From positions 39,531,113-39,595,112 of the forward strand of contig NC_052508.1 in assembly GCF_014356525.2 (NCBI RefSeq): a stretch of 64,000 nucleotides of DNA, written 5' to 3'. The stretch comes from Nilaparvata lugens (taxonomy: Eukaryota > Arthropoda > Insecta > Hemiptera > Delphacidae). A program made the position numbers and the translations under genes. Below the pieces are notes generated by a model. The model did no database searches and was not told the DNA's origin. It saw nothing but the letters and a program-made list of their open reading frames with translations. Below are positions 56,811-64,000 of this stretch, in pieces; positions within the stretch are counted from its first letter, which is position 1; each line of letters opens with the position of its first letter.

Positions 56811-57118
56811 AATTTTCCCTCGATACCTTTATTTGAGCATTCGTTGCCTACACTTATTCCTCAATATTTATATTTGTCAAATATTTGTTTAAATGTAATT
56901 TTTAACTTGAACAGCTGATAACCTTCCGGCAAATTTTTAAGTAAACAATTATTAGACGGGATACCTGGTGGGGGGGGGGGCGGCGTTTGCTGATTTCGCC
57001 CAGGGCGGCAAAGTCCCTAGGGCCGTGCCTGAGCATTAACATTCTGCATAGGCATAACAAACCATAACATTGAATCCACTTTTTATGAAAAACATCATTA
57101 GCTACCTCCTGTGATTGT

Positions 57119-59480
57119 ACCCATAGAGAATGCAACTCATGACTTTGATCGTTTATTCGAGCAACCGATTGAAGGATCTCCTCGAATGGGAGAAAATGCC
57201 TATTATTCATCAACCGCTTCCCAAAATAGCAGTAGTTACGTCACCAGTGACCTTTTAAGTCAACAGTTGTATTTGTGAATTAGTGGTGGTAGATCTAGTA
57301 TAAGAGGATCGTTGAAAATCAGAAAAGGAAGAATGCAGTCGTGTGCATCAACAGTAGAAATTAGCAGTTTGAATCAACGCCACGTTCCAAATCAACCTAC
57401 TATTAATTTATTATTTCAAATTTCATTCGGCAATGAACAGAGATTTGGATGACTACTTAGCTTTTGTCAATCATGGACAAACCAATATGATAGACTACGT
57501 AGCCCCATCCCACTTTCAAGACAAACTCAATCGACTCCGGGATTATCCGGGAAATAGTGACCTTTGAAAGCCGCAATTACATCAAGTAGATTATAGGGGC
57601 CAGGAGAGGGCTGAAGCAGCTCGGCAAGATAGGAGTGCAAGCGAATAATGCAGTAGCAGTGTTGAGCATAGTGGGCAAAGTGAATGTAGTTGTAATCTTC
57701 ATGCACCTTATGCTAATGGATTGCTCTGTTTATGTGCATGAGCTCTTGTTTGGCCTGCCTTTCTGGACTTGCACCAACACACCATAATCCTGTTTGCTAT
57801 TTTCCGACCATAGGAAAACTACCCATTTTTCTCCATTCCGATTCAAAACGATTTCGCAGTATGATCTTTCCACAGTTTTACTACACACTAAATTCGAACG
57901 ATTAAGAAGCATGCGAGCAGGTCTATTGCTAACCTACACTTTCCAGCCCCAGATGGTGCAGCGTTAATGCACGAGTACAGTTACAGGAAACTATGAGAAA
58001 ATTGTGGATTATTTCACATCTTCAAGGTACCATTTTATTCTTCAGAGTATTTCCGAAACATCACATACATTGATTATTTGATCCAAAAGCGACTTTATTT
58101 CAGGATAATCCAGCGATAGGTACTAAAAATTATACTTTTTAAATTAGCTCACCCAAATTACGCAGCAAGTAGAGTAGAGAGGAGTCTCCTCCATTAGCAC
58201 TACAGCATTAGAATTACCAAAAATAGACAGTAGTATTCTATTTTCCATTACATTAGGAAGAAAGTCCTTCTGGATTCACCGAATCTGATCTTATATCGAA
58301 TATCGATTTATAATAATGTATCAATTATTAGCGATGATCGAATACAATTTCACGTATTGTGATGCTTCCCTAGCAGGTGGATCACAAAAAAATTAGGGTT
58401 TTGTTCAGTATCTAAAGCTTATACATAATATATTGAAGATACATTCTATACTACACTATATATTTTTTATATTTTCGAATTTCCTTTACACCTCCTATTG
58501 CAATCGGTTCGAGTGAGTTTTTATCAAGAAAAGTTAATGCGGGAAATTGTCAACTTACAGTCAATATTACTATAGAATGACAAAATACAGTATTTTCATG
58601 ATAAATCCTGGAAAATTGATCACGGTTTGAAGCCAGTTCACTAGAGTTAATTACGGAGAGTATTGGAAGTTAATCCACCAAATGAACTATACAATCTAGA
58701 AAATGTTGGATTTGATAAGGGAAATTTCCTCCAAGAGATGTAATTTCGATTCACTCCTCCTCATACATCTCTGAATACATTCGACTCTCTCAACGATGTT
58801 TATTTATTGGTTTGTTGAAACAGTTGAATTCCACGAATCACATCTCCAGACTCTTCCAGTACGAGATTTGTTTGCTCCAACACAAGATTTCATCAGTCAA
58901 GAGCATATCATATGCATATAAGGGCATATCATACAAATAACAGTGCACTTCAAGATTTCCATCGTTTTCAATTCAGAACATGACTTTCATCACTTTCAAC
59001 TCTGAACAAATAGCATAGGATCTCTTTAGTGGGAAATTGAACGTCTACCGTATGCACTGAATAGGCGAGTTGTCTAAATGATGATTACGTTACCTCAATC
59101 ATTATCAACCACCGATTTTCCAGTACATCAAAATATACAGCGGAAGGAGTTACCATGAATGTAAAGCTTTGTCAAGTTCATGATTCACAATACTCCAGAT
59201 CAAATCTCGTTCTGACCAGTTTTTTTTTTTGCAGACGATACTAATTGTTTTATTCTAGTTATTTTTTAACTGAATTTTCAGTTTATCAGGTACAATAATA
59301 ATTTTATTGTATGATTTTTTGTGCATTTTTGTGTCGCTCTACAGTGTCAAGTCTTTCGTTTTCCTTTAGGTATGAGATCGGAAAACGATTTGTGAGCATT
59401 AACATTCTGCATAGGCATAACAAGCCATAACATTGAATCCACTTTTTATGAAAAACATCATTAGCTACCTCCTGTCATTG
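57119..59480. repeat. Tandem duplication B, second copy (empty hAT site)
   Basis: About 2.36 kb nearly identical to 51978-57118 minus the hAT. At 59396-59404 GAGCATTAAC runs straight into ATTCTGCATAGGC, which is the pre-insertion sequence. Differences include one-base losses in T or A runs (for example near 57795 and 58594, and a poly-T at 59220) and a few substitutions. Confidence 0.93.
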
Positions 59481-59658
59481 TCACCAACAAACTCATCTTA
59501 TTTAGAATCATTTTCCATCCCACCATCGTCTGTGAGACGATTCATCATCCAAATTGCCTACTGCATATTACATTTTCCCGTCAGTTGACCGATTTCTTAT
59601 AATCAATAATTAGAAAAGTTGTAATATATGTTTATATTGTAAATATGGAGACGATATT

Positions 59659-61079
59659 TAACATTTAAACATTTAAACATTTAAACATTTAAACATTGAA
59701 ACATTTTAAACATTTAAACATTTAAACATTTAAACATTAAACATTTAAACATTTAACATTAAAACATTTAAACATTTAAACATTTAAACATATAACATTT
59801 AAACATTTAAACATTTAAAAACATTTAAACATTTAAACATTCAAACATTTAAACATTTAAACATTTAAACATTTAAAATTTAAACATTTAAACATTAAAC
59901 ATTTAAACATTTAAACATTTAAACATTTAAACATTTAAACATTTTAAACATTTAAACATTTAAACATTTAACATTTAAACATTTAAACATTTAAACATTA
60001 AACATTTAAACATTTAAACATTTAAACATTAAACATTTAAACATTTAAACATTTAAACATTTAAACATTTAAACATTTAAACATTTAAACATTTAAAACA
60101 TTTAAACATTTAAACATTTAAACATTTAAACATTTAAACATTTAAACATTAAACATTTAAAATTTAAACATTAAACATTTAAACATTAAACATTTAAACA
60201 TTTAAACATTTAAACATTAAAAATTTAAACATTTAAACATTTAAAATTTAAACATTTAAACATTTAAACATTAAACATTTAAACATTTAAACATTTAAAC
60301 ATTTAAACATTTAAAATTTAAACATTTAAACATTTAAACATTTAAACATTTAAACATTTAAACATTTAAACATTAAACATTTAAACATTAAACATTTAAA
60401 CATTTAAACATTTAAACATTTAAACATTTAAACATTTAAACATTTAACATTAAACATTTAAACATTTAAACATTTAAAATTTAAACATTTAAACATTTGA
60501 ACATTTGAACATTTAAACATTTAAACATTTAAAATTAAACATTTAAACATTTAAAATTTAAACATTTAAACATTCAAACATTTAAACATTTAAAATTTAA
60601 ACATTTAACATTTAAAATTTAAAAATTTAAACATTTAAACATTTAAACATTTAAAAACATTTAAACATTTAAACATTTAAAAATTTAAACATTTAAAAAC
60701 ATTTAAACATTTAAACATTTAAACATTTAAACATTTAAACATTTAAACATTTAAACATTTAAACATTTAAACATTTAAACATTTAAACATTTAAACATTT
60801 AAACATTTAAACATTTAAACATTTAAACATTTAAACATTTAAACATTTAAAATTTAAACATTTAAAATTAAACATTTAAACATTTAAACATTTAAACATT
60901 TAAAAACATTTAAACATTTAAACATTAAACATTTAAACATTTGAACATTTGAACATTTAAACATTCAAACATTCAAACATTTAAACATTTAAACATTTAA
61001 ACATTCAACATTTAAACATTTAAACATTTAAACATTTAAACATTAAACATTTAAACATTTAAACATTTAAACATTTAAC
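59659..61079. repeat. 1.4-kb array of the 8-bp unit ACATTTAA
   Basis: About 175 units of ACATTTAA, with 7-base (ACATTAA), 9-base and AAATTTAA variants and rare G or C substitutions. Every unit carries a TTTAAA core at its joint. The array ends directly against a LINE-like 3' UTR whose minus-strand end is ATGAATAAACTG, followed by TTAAATGT units. Confidence 0.97.
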
Positions 61080-61317
61080 AGTTTATTCATTCATCTCTTG
61101 TACAACATAGAAAATCAAATTGACAATGTACATACAAAAATTATTACAAGAAATAGAATGTGGAGCTCACAAGACTTACGTCCGTTCGTGAGCTTCAAAA
61201 GAAAAAGATTACAAAAATTTATAAACAAAGTGGCATAAAATAATATGAAATAAAGTAGGACTGAAAAGTAGGAGATAAAAAATACATACAAAAAAAGTAG
61301 TAAATAATGGAATTGAA

Positions 61318-61319
<2 letters not shown>
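61080..61319 (-). other. Probable LINE 3' UTR adjoining the octanucleotide array
   Basis: On the minus strand, AGCTCAC, GAACGGACGTAAGTC, GTGAGCTCC forms a hairpin. AATAAA follows, and the 8-bp array then takes the place of a tail. The hairpin near the end, the GGAC...GTC core, AATAAA and short tandem tail match the layout of the LINE 3' ends elsewhere in this window. No ORF2 sequence is attached: upstream of it the DNA runs into the (TG)n of H3. Confidence 0.4.
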
Positions 61320-61362
<43 letters not shown>

Positions 61363-61840
61363 CGAAAACGGCTCCAACGATTTTGATTAAATTCATACTT
61401 AGAATAGTCATTGATAAGCTCTATCAAGTCCCATATCTGTAAAAATTTCAGGAGCTCCGCCCCATCTATGCAAAGTTTGATTTTAGATTCTCAATTATCT
61501 GGCTTCAGATACAATCTAAACAAAAAAAAATCGAGTGAAAAAGATTGAGCATGAAAATCTCTACACTTAATGTTCAGTAACATTTTCAACTAAAATTGAA
61601 AATAAGCTCGAAATTCCAGAAAATGTGATTATCCAATTGTAAATTGTTGGCAACTGTTGATTCTATTAAATGATTCACTATGAAGAGATAGCAGACATCG
61701 TTTGTCTCCAGCGTTATTGTCCTGTCACCAGCTGGCTCTGATCTTTGTTTATAAGTAGACTGGAGAAGCGCGTGAGCACTAGCGTCAGGTGATCAATTCT
61801 CATAACGGCAAGGAAAGTTGTGTGAGTGCGCCACACCAGA
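61320..61840 (-). mobile_element. Helentron/Helitron-like repeat, copy H3, truncated
   Basis: Read on the minus strand from 61840, TCTGGTGTGGCGCACTCACA and ACTTTCCTTGCC give the same 5' end as H1 and H2. One unit follows with AAAATCGTTGGAGCCGTTTT and CGAGAAAA, then the (CA)n tract (61357-61320). The 3' segment with its hairpin is missing. Interior sequence near 61680-61800 is diverged from the other copies. Confidence 0.6.
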
Positions 61841-61847
61841 TTTTTAT

Positions 61848-63170
61848 ATTAGAAGACTATTATATCCTTAGAGTAACTCAGATAGTGAAATCAATTCCCT
61901 CTGTTATGTACATGTAAAAGAAAGGGACAGAGCTTTTGAAAAGTAGTTAACAATAAAGGAATATTATTGATTGGCAGCAGCCAAACTGAAAGTTTATAAG
62001 TTGTTGTTGTAGTTGTAGGTAATCAGACTTGACGTTTAGCAACGGAGATTGATATTTAATCGAATATAAAAAAGAAAATCCAACAATCTGAAATATTAAT
62101 TTATTTTTGTGTTTGGCAAAAATAGATTTGAATATTTGTCTAGTATAAAACAAATTAAGCCGGTATTCTTCTTTTGTCCAAATTTTGTAAAGAGAATAAA
62201 GTTGAACTAATAATATTCCTCTTTTAATGGATGCTAAGAATGATAGAATCATTTTTAATGAATAAATAATATTCAAAAGACATGTCAGAAACGATAGATG
62301 AATAGATTTTTATTAGTATTAATGAAGTGAAAATGATGTAATGTAGAGTATATGATACTTTACACTACTTATTCATCTAAAAATGATAAAACAGTGTGAA
62401 ATAAAATTGATTGAATCCACATCACTTCTGTTAATAAGCTTACAGAGTAGCCTATTAGTTTATTATTTTGTACAGATATAAGTCAATTGTTTCGGAAGTT
62501 GATTGATTTATTGGTATTTATTTCTCATAAATCTCGAAATATTTAAAAGTACAAAAAATACTTCTAAAGTGATTTCAATTTTATCTGGAGCTATTGTTGC
62601 AATATTTTAACAGTTACTGGAATTACAGCAATTTTGGACTTGTGGTATTCAAATAACAGTCTTTCGAATAATTGAAGTCAGGTTGCGACTAGAAAGATAT
62701 ATCAACTCTAGTTCACAAGATTTGTCATCTTCATAGTTAAGTCAGATACCTCTCGGGATATCATCGAAGATTCTGTCTTGGAATTTCATCCTAAGCTAAT
62801 TTCAGCGATCATTGATAGCCTACTCATATCGTACCGGTATTCATTCAATACCTGATAGTTTCATTTAGGGAATGAGAATGAATTAAGTTTTTTTATATGG
62901 ATATCTACACTCCTTACAATACGAGGACCATTATTCCAGAGCTAGATTAATTGGTGTTGAACGTATGTTGAGGAAATCACTTGTAATAAGAAAAAACTCT
63001 TTCTTCCTAAGAAACGAAGAATCCGATCTCTTATTCAATTCTTAATAAGTATCTAACCTTGACAAGGGCCACAGAAGTTATGTAAATCTTCTCAGAAGTT
63101 ATGTAAATATCCAACAGTTTCATATAAAAATACAGAGAGCCTGGTTAAAAAAATTATTTTTAGTTGGGAA
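61848..63170. other. AT-rich sequence without a recognisable gene
   Basis: A 109-codon minus-strand frame (62276-61947) is Ile/Leu/Phe-rich and unrecognised. A 16-bp direct repeat, CAGAAGTTATGTAAAT, occurs twice near 63071-63110. Nothing else stands out. Confidence 0.5.
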
Positions 63171-63280
63171 AAACATCGGATGACCGATGTCTAGAAAAAA
63201 CCATCGAACAGTAAACAACGATGTTCGATGTAGAAACATCCATGTTTTTAAAAATCGATGTATCGATACCCATCCCTAAT
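63170..63280 (-). mobile_element. Possible end of an hAT-like element
   Basis: The segment is rich in ATCGATG/CATCG motifs and ends ATCGATACCCATCCCTAA. On the minus strand that is TTAGGGATGGGTATCGAT, the type of end I associate with some insect hAT elements. No partner end or target duplication is visible, so this would be a fragment. Confidence 0.3.
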
Positions 63281-63384
63281 CAAAACTCTAGTCTACTTAA
63301 TACACAAGCGGAATACTCATTTGAAGGATATCATTTTTTCAAATACAATTTTTGTTAACTATTCCATGTATAGTAGCCTACATG

Positions 63385-64000
63385 TCGCCGAAAATTTGGG
63401 TGTTTTGACAGTTCAGGGGGAAATAGCATTTTCCCAGCCCCCATATCCAGTTACAGGCTTTTGAAGATGATTTTGATGAGTGCTCAAACGGAGAAAGTAC
63501 ATGCACATAGTGCACATTCAAAGCACAAACGGTTGAACCTAAATTTTCTGTATTTTATCACTTTGGAGGGGGGTCCCTTGGCCAATCTACTGTACCTCAC
63601 TCCTGCAACGATCCATTTCCTTGCTTAAAAAGTGTGCACAAAACGAAACACAAACGATTGAGCCGAAAATTGGAGTGTTCTGACTGTTTGGGAGATAGCA
63701 TTTACCCAGCTCCCCTTGGCCACTGTACTTTGCTTACTCCTGCAACGATCCATTTCCTTGCTTTAAAAGTGTGCACAAACGTTTACATGTATGTGCACAT
63801 TCGTGCACAGACAAAGCACAAACGATTGAGCCGAACATTGGTGTGTTCTGACTGTTTGGGAGATAGCATTTCCTCAGCCCCCCTTGGCCACTGTACTTTA
63901 CTTACTCCTGCAACGATCCATTTCCTTGCTTAAAAAGAGTGCACAAACGTTACATTTATGTGCACATTCGTGCACAAACAAAGCACAAACGATTGAGCCG
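63385..64000. repeat. Tandem satellite of about 167-170 bp running off the window
   Basis: GCCGAAAAT/GCCGAACAT followed by TTCTGACTGTTTGGGAGATA recurs at 63661 and 63831, and the next unit starts at about 63997. CTCCTGCAACGATCCATTTC occurs at about 63600, 63738 and 63905, showing that the first units are shorter and diverged. Units also carry GTGCACA palindromes and AAGCACAAACGATTGAGCCG. Frames through it are repeat artefacts. Confidence 0.85.

Larger units (their letters stand above)
54266..57031 (+). mobile_element. hAT-type DNA transposon, internally deleted and nested
   Basis: The left end CAGGCCCGGCCCCAGGG and the right end (read inward CAGGCACGGCCCTAGGG) are inverted repeats. AGCATTAA flanks both sides (54258-54265 and 57032-57039), the 8-bp duplication expected of hAT. 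The undisturbed target is present in the second copy of duplication B near 59396-59404. A G/C-rich GGGCGGC motif lies just inside both ends. Only a transposase C-terminal remnant is left (54452-54567). The rest is filled by element H2 and a foldback element. It cannot move by itself. Confidence 0.88.
51978..57118. repeat. Tandem duplication B, first copy (contains the hAT insertion)
   Basis: The unit begins CCCATAGAGAATGCAACTCA and runs to CTCCTGTGATTGTA at 57118. Without the hAT element and its duplicated target it is about 2.37 kb. It recurs at 57119 with only scattered differences. It is non-coding as far as I can tell; a 66-78-codon frame pair at about 52571-52826 is broken in the second copy by a one-base loss. 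Confidence 0.93.

Noticed and set aside
59659..61079. Octanucleotide array as telomeric repeat
   Set aside because: Insect telomere repeats are typically TTAGG-like; this unit is AT-only apart from one C, lies internally, and abuts a LINE-like 3' UTR.
63385..64000. Regular repeats that might suggest a CRISPR array
   Set aside because: Units are about 167-170 bp with no unique spacers of constant length; this is satellite DNA in a eukaryote-like context.

Overview
The window looks like repeat-dominated, AT-rich intergenic or intronic DNA from an insect. A hemipteran, most likely a planthopper (Delphacidae), is my best guess. That guess rests on the style of the repeats, above all a (CA)n-containing element ending in an ACTTTCCTT...AAGGAAAGT hairpin that I associate from memory with planthopper sequence. 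It is inference, not a database result. I found no host protein-coding exon, tRNA, rRNA or CRISPR array that I can defend. Nearly everything interpretable is transposable-element (TE) or satellite sequence.

Layout. 1-3.4 kb: short foldback and palindromic repeats plus a small candidate inverted-repeat element. 3.8-8.9 kb: a Helentron-like repeat (H1) split by a 3.7-kb terminal-inverted-repeat element (T1). T1 carries a LINE whose 5' part is inverted relative to its 3' part, the signature of twin priming. 8.9-17 kb: no recognisable gene. 17.07-21.13 kb: a near-identical 2.03-kb tandem duplication, each copy holding a LINE reverse-transcriptase fragment. 23.5-24.1 kb: a piggyBac-like MITE flanked by TTAA. 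28.5-29.1 kb: a LINE C-terminus followed by (TA)n.

32.4-49.6 kb is a stack of retroelements. LINE copy 1 has an intact 239-codon ORF1, but its ORF2 has lost the endonuclease and reverse-transcriptase motif A. A related LINE copy 2 follows head to tail. Copy 2 is split by a 4.3-kb antisense LINE of another family (PHD-like ORF1, ORF2 with few stops, 6-bp target duplication). It is split again by a 2.3-kb TG...CA insert with a 4-bp duplication and an unrecognised 127-codon open frame. Both copies keep two consecutive 3'-UTR hairpins with compensatory base changes.

52-59.5 kb is a second tandem duplication, of about 2.36 kb. Only its first copy holds a 2.77-kb hAT element with an 8-bp duplication; the second copy preserves the empty site. 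The hAT itself contains a second Helentron-like copy (H2) and a foldback element. 59.7-61.1 kb is an array of an 8-bp unit (ACATTTAA) that abuts a LINE-like 3' UTR and a third, inverted Helentron-like copy (H3). The window ends inside a roughly 167-170-bp satellite.

No element here appears autonomous. The only intact TE reading frame is ORF1 of LINE copy 1. The value of the window is as a record of insertion order: nested insertions with readable target duplications, a paralogous empty site, a twin-primed inversion, and a conserved RNA structure at LINE 3' ends.
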